A stretch of DNA of 64,000 bases. Source: Flavobacterium panacis (GTDB lineage Bacteria; Bacteroidota; Bacteroidia; Flavobacteriales; Flavobacteriaceae). This document shows, piece by piece, positions 23,163 to 32,422 of the stretch (positions are counted from its first letter, which is position 1; each line of letters begins with the position of its first letter). A program made the position numbers and the translations under genes. The notes below the pieces were generated by a model. That model was given only the letters and a program-made list of their open reading frames with translations. It had not been told where the DNA came from and did no database searches. The stretch is from the NCBI RefSeq assembly GCF_024649945.1, contig NZ_JANKMS010000014.1, forward strand, positions 81,123-145,122, written 5' to 3'.

Positions 23163-25181
23163 TTATAAGATTGGAATGTTGATAATAACAATACAGCCTG
23201 TTTCGCCATTTTCAGATTCTCTTTCTAAAACTTTAAAACCGGCATTCGGATATTCTTTCTGCATTTTGGTCAATCTTTCATCTGTTATAATCGTTGACAA
23301 AGACTGATGATTTTCGTTTATTTTGAGTTTACGCGAAGCTGCAAGTCCGATACCATTGTCTTTTATGGTACAGATTAGATTTTTCTGATCACTCATTTGT
23401 GTGAAATTTATCTTTAGTAAACCTTTTTCTTCTTTTGGTTTTGGTTTTAATCCGTGTTCGACAGCATTTTCTATAAATGGCTGAATCAATAATGGCGGAA
23501 TAAAAATATCATTTTCAATAGATTCGTCGCATATAATTTCATATTCAAAACTATTGTTAAGACGTAACTGCTGTAACTCAATATAATTTTTTAAAGTGCC
23601 AATTTCTTCTTCCAGAGATATAGTTTCTTTTCTGGATTGTTCTAAAATCTGACGGGTCAACTTGGCGAATTTATTTAAATAAGAAACTGCTGGAATGGTA
23701 TCTTTCTGCAAAATCATACTTTGAATATTTCCTAAAGCGTTAAAAATAAAATGCGGATCCATTTGCGAACGTAATAATCTCCTTTCCAGCGAAAGTCTTG
23801 CTGCAAGATTTTCTATGGTTTCTTTTTCCATTAACTGAACTTTCAAATCACTGTTGGCCTGTTCTTGTTTTAGAATTTCTTCGCGTTTTAAATAATAACG
23901 TTGTCTGTAATAATAAGAGCGGAACATAAAGATCAATCCAATTAATAAAACGGCTGCAATTCCGTAACCTAGAAGTTTATTTTTTTGTGCTAGTTCTTTC
24001 TCCAGTTCCAATTGTTGGATGCGTTCTATTTTTTTAGAAGATTCGAATCGTGCATCTGCATTTTGTAAAAGCTTTTGCGTGCTTTCATTATATTTTAACT
24101 GATTGTATTGGTTGTACAAAGTATCGTATCGGTAATAAGCCATAAAATCATTTCTTTTTACAGAAACGTCTTTTAAACAATTGTAAAAAGTAGCCAGTAA
24201 ATAATTATCTGTATAAGGCAGACTAAGCTGATATTTAATTCCTTCAATAAATAACAATTCAGCTTTTGTGTAATCTCCTTTTTGAGTGTAATACATTCCC
24301 TGAAGCCCTATTGCGCTTCGGTAAATGATTTTTACATTATATTTTTTAGCAATTTCAGTTGCTTTCCTGAGATTGTTTAGCATTGCTTTTTCGTCAGTTG
24401 GTTTTGGTCCTTTAGAATAAAGATCTGCCAGATTGATGTAAGCGATTCCGAGATTACTTTTACTAATAATCTGACTCGGATATCTTTCTGCAAAAGCAAC
24501 CGTTTCTTTAAAGAAATTAAGCGCTACAATCCATTCTTGTTTATATCCAGATTCTAATCTGTCTGTTAGATAACCCCCAAAAGCAAGTCTGGCATACAAT
24601 TGACTTTCTGCATCACCCGCTTTAGCGGCATGTTGTAACGCTTCTCTGGAATATTTTTTTACCTTTTCGGGAGAAGCGGGAGAAAACAAATACGAAATAT
24701 CAGATGCAATTTTAGCGCATTGATCATGTGCTTTTATTTTAGAAAAAAGTGTATAGGCTTTCAGTAGATAATCTAATGCTTGAGGCTTGTCATCGATATA
24801 CGATTTTAAAGCTCCCTGGGCTAAATAAGCAAAAGCTTTAACTCGTATTTTATTTGATTTTTCACTTAAAATAAAAGCAGTATCAGCATAGCGGGTAAAT
24901 TCTTTTAAATGCAGCAATCGTCTTTGAGTTAGAGCCAGATAAGCATAACAAATTACTTCATCATCAATGTTGTTTTTCTTTTTGGCTAATTCTAATGCCT
25001 GTAGTTGTATTTTTTTGGAGGAAGAAGAATCAGAAAAACGTTTTTCAAATCCATAAGCAGCAATTTTTTCTATAGAAGAAATTTGCTGTGCATTTAAATT
25101 AGAAAAGCATAAAATCAACAAACAGATAAACCATTTGCAGGTTCTATTTTTAATCTGAAAAAAAGTGTTTTTTGGACGCAT
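23163..25181 (-). CDS. TPR-containing LytS-type sensor histidine kinase
   Basis: A 672-residue kinase. A signal peptide or first membrane segment ends FSNLNAQ (about residue 32), followed by roughly 360 residues of helical TPR-like repeats in the periplasm, one membrane segment near residue 400 (LLGYGIAAVLLIGLIFMF), a coiled coil, and a His_kinase domain with QMDPHFIFNAL (around residue 477) and the GHKL motif DNGIGL. This is the standard Bacteroidota layout paired with LytTR regulators. The sensed signal is unknown. Confidence 0.93.
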   Translation of the reverse strand: MRPKNTFFQIKNRTCKWFICLLILCFSNLNAQQISSIEKIAAYGFEKRFSDSSSSKKIQLQALELAKKKNNIDDEVICYAYLALTQRRLLHLKEFTRYADTAFILSEKSNKIRVKAFAYLAQGALKSYIDDKPQALDYLLKAYTLFSKIKAHDQCAKIASDISYLFSPASPEKVKKYSREALQHAAKAGDAESQLYARLAFGGYLTDRLESGYKQEWIVALNFFKETVAFAERYPSQIISKSNLGIAYINLADLYSKGPKPTDEKAMLNNLRKATEIAKKYNVKIIYRSAIGLQGMYYTQKGDYTKAELLFIEGIKYQLSLPYTDNYLLATFYNCLKDVSVKRNDFMAYYRYDTLYNQYNQLKYNESTQKLLQNADARFESSKKIERIQQLELEKELAQKNKLLGYGIAAVLLIGLIFMFRSYYYRQRYYLKREEILKQEQANSDLKVQLMEKETIENLAARLSLERRLLRSQMDPHFIFNALGNIQSMILQKDTIPAVSYLNKFAKLTRQILEQSRKETISLEEEIGTLKNYIELQQLRLNNSFEYEIICDESIENDIFIPPLLIQPFIENAVEHGLKPKPKEEKGLLKINFTQMSDQKNLICTIKDNGIGLAASRKLKINENHQSLSTIITDERLTKMQKEYPNAGFKVLERESENGETGCIVIINIPIL

Positions 25182-25428
25182 GTATAGTGGTAATTACTGC
25201 CAAAGTACAAATTGAGTCGTGACTGACCAAAAAAAAGTGACCGTAATTTTTACAAGAAAATCCTTTGTAAACTTTGCATTGAAGTATATTTTAAAAGAGC
25301 TGTTTCGGGATATTAGAAAGGGATGACCAAATAAAAATCAAAAACCTCCATTTGCCAATTTCGAATTGTCGTGAGTTGATCTTAGTAGTAATCTTGTTCA
25401 TTATTAATTTTTTTTAAAACTATAAATT

Positions 25429-25878
25429 ATGAATAAGATTTTTTTTACAATAACAATTATTGCAACTCTTTTTTTCTCTGTTTTGACATACGGTCAGCAA
25501 GATGATAAACGCATCAGAGTTGAAATTTCTTTGAAAGATGGAAACAAAGTAGTCAAAGCTGCTGTAAGATCGGTAACCTTTTCTTTTACAAAATCGGTGG
25601 TTAATTCTGAAACCAATGAGGTAAAGAACAATTACTATTTTTCTCTTGATCTGGAAAAACAAGATATTCCTTTGTTAGCGACTTTCATGAAAAATAAAGC
25701 AGGAATTGACGGTATGATCACAATGACGGATAATTACGGAAAACTGCCAATGAGAAAATTTGATTTTACAAAAGGGAGAATTGATTCTATGAGTGACCAA
25801 ATTAATGGAGATTATAGTAGCGCTTACATTTCGCTTATTTCTGATTCTTTGATTATTGACGGCGTTAAAATCGATTAA
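25429..25878 (+). CDS. Exported protein resembling an Hcp/TssD tube protein
   Basis: A 149-residue protein with a clear signal peptide (residues 1-22, ending TYGQ). The mature part is beta-rich. Its order of elements (VRSVTFSFTK, a strand plus YYFSLDLE, then a short helix, GMITMTDN, a strand, and a final SDSLIIDGVKI) resembles the Hcp/TssD fold of Bacteroidota type VI secretion. However, TssD lacks signal peptides and no other type VI gene is near. It starts a four-gene cluster on the plus strand, with a five-base-or-less gap to the next gene. Function unknown; the fold is a hypothesis. Confidence 0.5.
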   Translation: MNKIFFTITIIATLFFSVLTYGQQDDKRIRVEISLKDGNKVVKAAVRSVTFSFTKSVVNSETNEVKNNYYFSLDLEKQDIPLLATFMKNKAGIDGMITMTDNYGKLPMRKFDFTKGRIDSMSDQINGDYSSAYISLISDSLIIDGVKID

Positions 25879-25882
25879 AGAA

Positions 25883-26350
25883 ATGACGGAATTAACAAAA
25901 TTCGAAAAAAGCGGTAACCAGTTTGTCATGAAAAGACAATATGGTTTTGGCCTTTTGGTGGTAATTGGGATGCTAGCGTTTACAATTGGAGGAATCTATT
26001 ATAAAAATACTGCCTTAATCTGGATTTTCGGAATTTTGACGATTTTGTGTTTGATCTCAATTTGGGCACAAAGTTTTATAATCGATCTTGATAAAAATGC
26101 TTTCATCATTAAAAATGGATTGATTAACAAACCAGTCGAGATTCCTGTTGCTGATTTTGTAAACTTTGAATTGGTAAAAGTCAAACAGAATCTTATAACC
26201 ACAAATGTTTCTTTGAATCTATATTATATCAAAAATGACAAAGAAAAATGTACTGGAATTGCACAAGGTTTTACAACAAGATCAATGCAGAAACTTATGA
26301 ATGAAATCAATGCAATTTTAAAAATAAATGAACATTCACGAAAGATATAA
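25883..26350 (+). CDS. Membrane protein with two helices and a PH-like C-terminal domain
   Basis: 155 residues from the ATG five bases after the previous stop; a longer form from 25856 would overlap that gene and is less likely. Two membrane segments (about residues 22-40 and 44-63) are followed by a beta-rich cytoplasmic or periplasmic domain (FIIKNGLINKPVEIPVADF) reminiscent of bacterial PH domains. The next gene overlaps by 23 bases. The family is not recognised. Confidence 0.55.
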   Translation: MTELTKFEKSGNQFVMKRQYGFGLLVVIGMLAFTIGGIYYKNTALIWIFGILTILCLISIWAQSFIIDLDKNAFIIKNGLINKPVEIPVADFVNFELVKVKQNLITTNVSLNLYYIKNDKEKCTGIAQGFTTRSMQKLMNEINAILKINEHSRKI

Positions 26351-26849
26351 CATTGAAGAAACCTTAAATAGATTTACTTTGTATCCCAATAAGAATTCAC
26401 TGCAATTATCAAAGTGGTTTTTGGGAGGAATATTGGTCGGTTTAGCAGCTTTATTTTTTCTACATCATTATATGGACGAAGCCATGCGTTGGGGAATCTG
26501 TATTTTATTGATATACTTTGTTTTACATAGTTTGTATGATATAATGATTGGTTCAAAAATTCATTATATATTTGATGTTTCTACGAATGCAGTTTATAAA
26601 AATAATCCATTATTTTCAAGAAAGAGAATAATGAAACTGGATGAAGCAGTTGTTTTTGTTCATTCAGAAATGGGAAGCTGGTATTACGCTTTAGGTGCTG
26701 ATAAAAATCAGTTCGTTAAAAACTACAGAATCAGTGAAGGGTTTAGTTCTGGACGTAAAAGTTTGGAAATTCAAAAAGCATATGAACATTTTATCTTACT
26801 GAAAATAGATAAATTGATAGAGGAAACACATCTCAGAAACAAAAATTAA
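26328..26849 (+). CDS. Second membrane protein of the unknown cluster
   Basis: A 173-residue protein with the same general plan as its upstream neighbour: a short charged N terminus, two membrane segments (about 31-46 and 53-71) and a beta-rich domain (IHYIFDVSTNAVYKNN onward). Overlap with the previous gene suggests coupled translation and a joint complex. No recognised family. Confidence 0.55.
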   Translation: MNIHERYNIEETLNRFTLYPNKNSLQLSKWFLGGILVGLAALFFLHHYMDEAMRWGICILLIYFVLHSLYDIMIGSKIHYIFDVSTNAVYKNNPLFSRKRIMKLDEAVVFVHSEMGSWYYALGADKNQFVKNYRISEGFSSGRKSLEIQKAYEHFILLKIDKLIEETHLRNKN

Positions 26850-26870
26850 ACTATACTAAAAATATATTTT

Positions 26871-27413
26871 ATGAAAATTAGCAGTTCTTCATTCTTAATA
26901 CTAATGATGGTTGTGACTTCCTGCAGTTTTATAAAAGACAGTCCGGATGATATTTTTAATACAGTAGGACTGAATACCAATAAAATTCCGTCCAGTTTTG
27001 AAAGAGTTTTTAGAGAAATTCGTCAGCACAAAGCAAACGGAACTTTGCAACTTCCTACCGAAGACGGAAAAACCATGAAAAAGGCAACCTGTATAGAAGT
27101 AGTTAAGTTTGCTTACGCCAATACCTTTAAGGAAGATATTAAAAGAATAAAAAATTTAAATCCTACTAAAGACGCAGAACCTATCATAAAAGCAGGAATC
27201 GAATTGTTTGAATACGCAGACGAAATTCAAAGCAGAGATTTTATGATGATTGCCAAGATGATTGACGAAGGCAAAAGTGACGAAGAAATTGATGCAGCAG
27301 CAAAAGAGCTCGATGAAACCAAAGGAATAGAGCTCGATCTAAGATACACCAAAGTAATGGACTTATTACTGCCTTATGCCGATGCAAACGGATTGGAATA
27401 TAATAAGCTTTAA
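26871..27413 (+). CDS. Lipoprotein of the unknown cluster
   Basis: A 180-residue lipoprotein (lipobox VTSC, Cys18), mostly helical and charged after residue 45, with no recognisable motif. It ends the cluster and is followed by a strong terminator, so the four genes probably form one transcript. Function unknown. Confidence 0.6.
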   Translation: MKISSSSFLILMMVVTSCSFIKDSPDDIFNTVGLNTNKIPSSFERVFREIRQHKANGTLQLPTEDGKTMKKATCIEVVKFAYANTFKEDIKRIKNLNPTKDAEPIIKAGIELFEYADEIQSRDFMMIAKMIDEGKSDEEIDAAAKELDETKGIELDLRYTKVMDLLLPYADANGLEYNKL

Positions 27414-27419
27414 AATAAA

Positions 27420-27456
27420 AACCGAGTTGAATTTTACCCAATTTAACTCGGTTTTT
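27420..27456 (+). terminator. Terminator of the four-gene unknown cluster
   Basis: 14-base stem AACCGAGTTGAATT / AATTTAACTCGGTT (one G-U pair) with a six-base loop, then a T-run. Confidence 0.88.
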
Positions 27457-27578
27457 TGGTTTCTTAAAACGTCAGAAAGAATCAATTAGAAAGAAATCAA
27501 GCCACATTTTAATATTTCTAAATTGTTAAAAGATATATTCAAACTATTTTTAATGGTGGAAAATTCTATAATTTGGGT

Positions 27579-27586
27579 TAAATTTG
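27579..27586 (+). promoter_or_regulatory. -7 promoter element of the metal-efflux locus
   Basis: TAAATTTG, a perfect TAnnTTTG, ends four bases before the GTG start of the next gene. Transcription would begin at about the start codon, suggesting a leaderless mRNA. Confidence 0.5.
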
Positions 27587-27590
27587 CGCT

Positions 27591-27968
27591 GTGCGAAAAA
27601 AAATTGTCTACATATTTATTTTTCTGATTGCTTCAAACAGCAGTTTTGTACAGCAGTTTTATAAACTGCCGGTATTGATACAGCATTTTGAAGAGCACAA
27701 ACAATTAATGGATTTAAGTTTCATCGACTTCTTATCGATGCATTACTGGGGAGAAGATTTAAAAGATAACGATGGCGATCGCGATATGCAGCTTCCTTTT
27801 AAGACAATCTCGAGCAGCTCCTTTCATTTTGTCTTTCTTTTAGATGATAAAGATTTGCTTCCAGTTCCTTTTAATCCAGATTTACCACAATCCAAAATTC
27901 CAACTTACAGATCCGATCTTTTCTCAGATCCGAATCTGCTTTCCCTTTTTAGACCTCCAATAGCATAA
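27591..27968 (+). CDS. Small exported protein ahead of the RND efflux genes
   Basis: A 125-residue protein from a GTG start. It has a signal-like N terminus (residues 1-20), a histidine/acid-rich middle (IQHFEEHKQ, HYWGEDLKDNDGDRD) and ends SLFRPPIA. Its size, place at the head of a metal locus and RPP ending resemble the gene at 5936. The middle could bind divalent metal. The GTG is needed to keep the signal sequence; no ATG is available upstream in frame. Function unknown. Confidence 0.6.
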   Translation: MRKKIVYIFIFLIASNSSFVQQFYKLPVLIQHFEEHKQLMDLSFIDFLSMHYWGEDLKDNDGDRDMQLPFKTISSSSFHFVFLLDDKDLLPVPFNPDLPQSKIPTYRSDLFSDPNLLSLFRPPIA

Positions 27969-28044
27969 TTAATTTTTAAATTTTTTGCTGTGGCTGAGAC
28001 ATTTCGTTTTGGTCGCTCATGTATTATTTTTTAATTAATAAATT

Positions 28045-31000
28045 ATGCTTAATAAAGTAATTCAGTTCTCAGTTAAGAACAAACTGGCAATTGGAATCTT
28101 TACACTGCTGTGGATTATCTACGGTGTGTACGAGGTTACGCAATTACCAATTGATGCCGTACCAGACATCACAAACAATCAGGTACAAATTATCACGACA
28201 GCGCCTTCTCTTGGTGCTGAAGATGTAGAAAGATTAATCACTTTTCCTATCGAACAAGCCATTAGTAATATTCCGCATCTTAAGGAAAGCAGAAGTATTT
28301 CTCGTTTCGGACTTTCATTAGTAAGTGTTGTTTTCGAAGATGATGCCGACGTATATTGGGCAAGACAGCAGATTACAGAAAGGCTGCAACAGGTAGAAAT
28401 TGACCGAAATGCCAATAGACCCGAAATGGCGCCGGTTACAACTGGTTTAGGAGAAATCTATCAATATGTCTTAAAACCAAAACCAGGTTACGAAGAGAAA
28501 TATTCGTTAGAAGATCTGAGAACAATTCAGGATTGGACTATCAGAAGACAGCTTTTAGGAACTGCGGGAATCGCAGATGTTTCAACCTTTGGAGGGAAAT
28601 TAAAACAATACGAAATTGCAGTAAATCCAGCGAGATTAAAAGCCCAGAATCTAACGATAAGTGAAGTTTTTACAGCCTTAAACAGCAGTAACGAAAACAC
28701 GGGTGGAGCTTATATTGAAAAAGGTCCAACGGTATCTTATATTAGAAGTACAGGTTTAGCTAAAAGCATCAAAGATATTGAAAACATTGTAGTTAAAAGT
28801 ACACAAGGTGGTCTTCCTATTTTGGTAAAACATGTTGCCGATGTAAAAATTTCGTCAGCTATTCGTTACGGTGCTTTGACCACAGATGAATATGGAGAAT
28901 CTGTTGGAGGAATCGTAATGATGCTGAAAGGAGAAAACGCCAATAATGTAATTGTCAATGTAAAAGACAAGATTGCCGAAATTGAAAAAATTCTTCCTGA
29001 AGGTTTAAAAATTGAACCTTTTCTCGACAGAACTAAAATGGTAGACAATGCTATCGGAACTGTAGAAAAGAATTTAATTGAAGGCGCTTTAATCGTAGTA
29101 CTGATTTTAGTTTTATTTCTCGGAAATCTTAGAGCAGGTTTTATCGTAGCATCAGTTATTCCGTTGGCGATGCTTTTTGCCATTATTATGATGAATACTT
29201 TTGGCGTAAGCGGTAATTTAATGAGTCTAGGAGCTTTAGATTTCGGATTAATTGTAGACGGAGCTGTAATTATTGTAGAAGCCATTTTGCATCATCTTCA
29301 CAGTGCTAAAAAATATAAGGCCATAAACGCTATTTCTCAAGAGGAAATGGATAAAGAAGTTACAGGATCTGCTGCTCGTATGATGAACGCAGCAGTTTTT
29401 GGACAAATTATTATTCTGATCGTTTATCTTCCAATCCTTTCTTTACAAGGAATTGAAGGTAAAATGTTTAAGCCAATGGCACAGACAGTTGCTTTTGCGA
29501 TCTTAGGAGCATTTATTTTGTCTCTTACTTATGTTCCAATGATTAGTGCTTTATTTCTAAGTAAAAAAATCAGTCATAAAAAGAATCTTTCAGACCGAGT
29601 AATGGCAAGATTAGAAAATGCTTACGAAGGCTGGCTTACAAAAGCTTTGGGTATTAGAAAATCGATCGTTATTGCTGCATTTGTACTTTTCGGAATTGCT
29701 GTTGTTTTGTTCGGAAGAATGGGAGGAGAATTCATTCCGCAATTAGAAGAAGGAGATTTTGCTGTAGAAACACGATTATTGTTGGGAACAAACCTTTCGA
29801 CTACAACGGAAACCATCGAAAAAATTTCGAGAGAATTAAAGAAAGAATATCCAGAAGTACAACAAGTAGTTTCCAGAATTGGAAGTGCTGAAATTCCAAC
29901 CGATCCAATGCCAATTGAAGGTGGAGATATGATTATTGTTTTAAAAGACAAATCAGAATGGACAAGCGCTTCTTCATTTCCAGAACTTGCCGATAAAATG
30001 ACGAAAACCGTTAAGAGAATTGCGCCTGGAGTTACGACTGGATTTCAGTTTCCGGTTCAAATGCGTTTTAATGAGTTAATGACAGGAGCAAAGCAAGATT
30101 TGGTTTGTAAAATTTACGGAGAAGATCTTCAGAAACTTTCAGAATATGCTGAAAAACTAGGAGATATTAGTAAAACTGTTGAAGGTGCAGCCGATCTTTA
30201 TGTTGAAAAAGTAACAGGAATGCCTCAAATCGTAATTGATTACAATTGGGCAGAAATGTCGAAATATGGTTTACGTGTTGTAGATATTAACAGAACCATT
30301 AATGCTGCTTTTGCAGGAGCTGTTGCAGGAAGTATTTACGAAGGCGAAAAACGTTTTGACATGGTTGTTCGTGTCGAAGACAATGGAAGAAAAGGAATCG
30401 AAGATGTTCGAAATCTTTTGATTGCAACGCCATCTGGAATGCAGATTCCGCTTTATCAAGTGGCAAGTGTTGAAGAAGTAGAAGGTCCAAATCAGATTCA
30501 GCGAGAAAATGCAAAAAGAAGAATTATCGTCGGATTTAATGTTCGAGGAAGAGATGTGCAGTCTATTGTTGAAGAATTACAGCAAAAAGTGAATCAGCAA
30601 ATTAAATTTGATCCAGGTTATTATATTACTTACGGAGGTGCGTTTGAGAATCTTCAACAAGCCAAAGCAAGATTGGGAGTGGCAGTTCCAGCGGCTCTAT
30701 TAATGATTTTTGCTTTGCTGTATTTTGCTTTCCGATCATTTAAAGAAGGAATTATCATTTTTACGGCAATTCCATTATCTGCAATTGGGGGCGTTTTTGC
30801 ACTTGTTATGCGCGACATGCCTTTTAGTATTTCAGCAGGAGTTGGATTTATTGCACTTTTTGGTGTAGCGGTTTTAAACGGAATCGTTTTGATTTCGGAG
30901 TTTAACCGAATACAAAAACAGGGTGAAATTACCAATCCTTTTGATATCATTCTTTTAGGAACCAAAAACAGATTACGTCCCGTTTTAATGACGGCTGCTG

Positions 31001-32421
31001 TAGCTTCTTTAGGATTTCTACCAATGGCTTTAAGTAACGGAGCAGGAGCAGAGGTACAACGTCCGCTGGCAACCGTTGTAATTGGCGGATTAGTTACAGC
31101 GACTCTTTTAACGCTTTTTGTACTTCCTGCCATTTATTTAATGACATACCACGCAAAAGGGTTTTCTAAAAAAAGAAAAAAACACATGAATAATCTAACC
31201 TTTTTATTGTGCATTCTTTTTATTGGTAATATGGCGCAAGCGCAGCAATTGCCAATTTCTTTAGAAGAATCTGTTTCGATTGCTATTCAAAATAACCGAA
31301 CAGTGAAATCGGCTAAGTTAAATGAGCAGTCTAAAAGTCATTTGCAGAAAACGGGATATAATTTACCACAAACTCAAATCGATGCCGATTACGGTCAATT
31401 TAACAGTGCGCAAAAAGACACGAGATTCGGAATAAGTCAAACATTTGCATTTCCAACTGTTTACAGCAATCAAAAGAAAGCTTTAACAGCTGATTTTAAT
31501 AAAGCTAAAACGGAAGTCCAGTTAACTTCACAGGAAGTTAAAACGAGAGTACGTATTCTTTATTACGACTATTTGTGGTTGAACACTAAAAAAGAATTAT
31601 TGGTTTACGCCGATTCGATCTACAGAATTATGGAGAAAAAGTCGGATTTGAGATTTAAAGCTGGTGAAGCTAATGTTTTAGAAAAAAGTGCTTCACAGTC
31701 TGCTCGACAATTCTACAGTAATCAGCTTGTCATGGTCAATAGAGATATTGAAATCGCTTTAAATTCATTTAATTCCGTTTTACAAGACAAAGTGAATTAT
31801 ACTCCTAAAAAGGAAAAATTAAAAGCTGTTCTAAATCATTCGGCTATTGAAAATCTTAAAGCAGAAAATCTTCCAGCGGTACAAAGATCACAATTCGAAT
31901 CTGAATCAGCGAAGTATAGATGGAAAACGGAAAGCGCCAAAATGCTTCCAGAAATTACTTTAGGATACAACAATTTAAGTATAATCGGAAGTCAAACTAA
32001 CACTTCAGGTCAAGAGGTTTATTACGATAGTGGACAAAGATTTAATTATATAAATGCTGGTCTTTCCATTCCTATTTTCTTTACAAGTCAGAGTGAGCGA
32101 AAAAGAGCTGCAAAAGCAGAATATGAAAGTTACGAAGCACTTTCAGAAGCAACAAAAATTGAAGTTCAAACAACGATTGCCAATGCCGATCGAGAAGTGA
32201 AAAAATACCAAGAAAGTCTTGATTATTATGAAAAAGAAGGATTGAAAAATGCGCAGACCATTATTGAGGCTTCAAGCAGTCAATTACAAAATGGAGATAT
32301 TGATTATCTACAATGGGTTTTGGTGGTAAATCAGGCAATTACCATTAAAAGTGAATACTTAGATGCATTGAATGCTTACAATAAAGCGGTGATTACACTG
32401 CAAAATCTTAATAATATTTAA
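28045..32421 (+). CDS. CzcA-type RND metal pump fused to a TolC-type outer-membrane channel
   Basis: A 1458-residue fusion. Residues 1-1040 are a heavy-metal RND pump (12 membrane segments, two porter domains). The TM4 motif DFGLIVDGAVIIVE fits the divalent-cation class (Zn, Co, Cd, Ni), not the Cu/Ag class. From Met1048 a second signal peptide (LCILFIGNMAQAQ) starts an outer-membrane efflux protein with two OEP repeats. The frame is open throughout, and such fusions are known in Bacteroidota. The two halves belong in different membranes, so the chain is probably cut at the internal signal, or the channel is also started at Met1048. The adaptor gene follows after one base. Confidence 0.9.
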   Translation: MLNKVIQFSVKNKLAIGIFTLLWIIYGVYEVTQLPIDAVPDITNNQVQIITTAPSLGAEDVERLITFPIEQAISNIPHLKESRSISRFGLSLVSVVFEDDADVYWARQQITERLQQVEIDRNANRPEMAPVTTGLGEIYQYVLKPKPGYEEKYSLEDLRTIQDWTIRRQLLGTAGIADVSTFGGKLKQYEIAVNPARLKAQNLTISEVFTALNSSNENTGGAYIEKGPTVSYIRSTGLAKSIKDIENIVVKSTQGGLPILVKHVADVKISSAIRYGALTTDEYGESVGGIVMMLKGENANNVIVNVKDKIAEIEKILPEGLKIEPFLDRTKMVDNAIGTVEKNLIEGALIVVLILVLFLGNLRAGFIVASVIPLAMLFAIIMMNTFGVSGNLMSLGALDFGLIVDGAVIIVEAILHHLHSAKKYKAINAISQEEMDKEVTGSAARMMNAAVFGQIIILIVYLPILSLQGIEGKMFKPMAQTVAFAILGAFILSLTYVPMISALFLSKKISHKKNLSDRVMARLENAYEGWLTKALGIRKSIVIAAFVLFGIAVVLFGRMGGEFIPQLEEGDFAVETRLLLGTNLSTTTETIEKISRELKKEYPEVQQVVSRIGSAEIPTDPMPIEGGDMIIVLKDKSEWTSASSFPELADKMTKTVKRIAPGVTTGFQFPVQMRFNELMTGAKQDLVCKIYGEDLQKLSEYAEKLGDISKTVEGAADLYVEKVTGMPQIVIDYNWAEMSKYGLRVVDINRTINAAFAGAVAGSIYEGEKRFDMVVRVEDNGRKGIEDVRNLLIATPSGMQIPLYQVASVEEVEGPNQIQRENAKRRIIVGFNVRGRDVQSIVEELQQKVNQQIKFDPGYYITYGGAFENLQQAKARLGVAVPAALLMIFALLYFAFRSFKEGIIIFTAIPLSAIGGVFALVMRDMPFSISAGVGFIALFGVAVLNGIVLISEFNRIQKQGEITNPFDIILLGTKNRLRPVLMTAAVASLGFLPMALSNGAGAEVQRPLATVVIGGLVTATLLTLFVLPAIYLMTYHAKGFSKKRKKHMNNLTFLLCILFIGNMAQAQQLPISLEESVSIAIQNNRTVKSAKLNEQSKSHLQKTGYNLPQTQIDADYGQFNSAQKDTRFGISQTFAFPTVYSNQKKALTADFNKAKTEVQLTSQEVKTRVRILYYDYLWLNTKKELLVYADSIYRIMEKKSDLRFKAGEANVLEKSASQSARQFYSNQLVMVNRDIEIALNSFNSVLQDKVNYTPKKEKLKAVLNHSAIENLKAENLPAVQRSQFESESAKYRWKTESAKMLPEITLGYNNLSIIGSQTNTSGQEVYYDSGQRFNYINAGLSIPIFFTSQSERKRAAKAEYESYEALSEATKIEVQTTIANADREVKKYQESLDYYEKEGLKNAQTIIEASSSQLQNGDIDYLQWVLVVNQAITIKSEYLDALNAYNKAVITLQNLNNI

Positions 32422-32422
32422 A

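Noticed and set aside
25429..27413. Type VI secretion locus
   Set aside because: Only one protein with possible Hcp resemblance, and it has a signal peptide; no sheath, baseplate, spike or ATPase gene in the window.
30654..31133. Long reading frame on the minus strand opposite the RND pump
   Set aside because: Low-complexity Thr/Ala/Pro/Lys composition typical of a frame opposite a real gene; similar mirror frames lie opposite other pumps, the sensor kinases and the helicase.
31141..31260. Frameshift or assembly join between pump and channel
   Set aside because: The frame is open and clean across the junction and the fusion is known in Bacteroidota.
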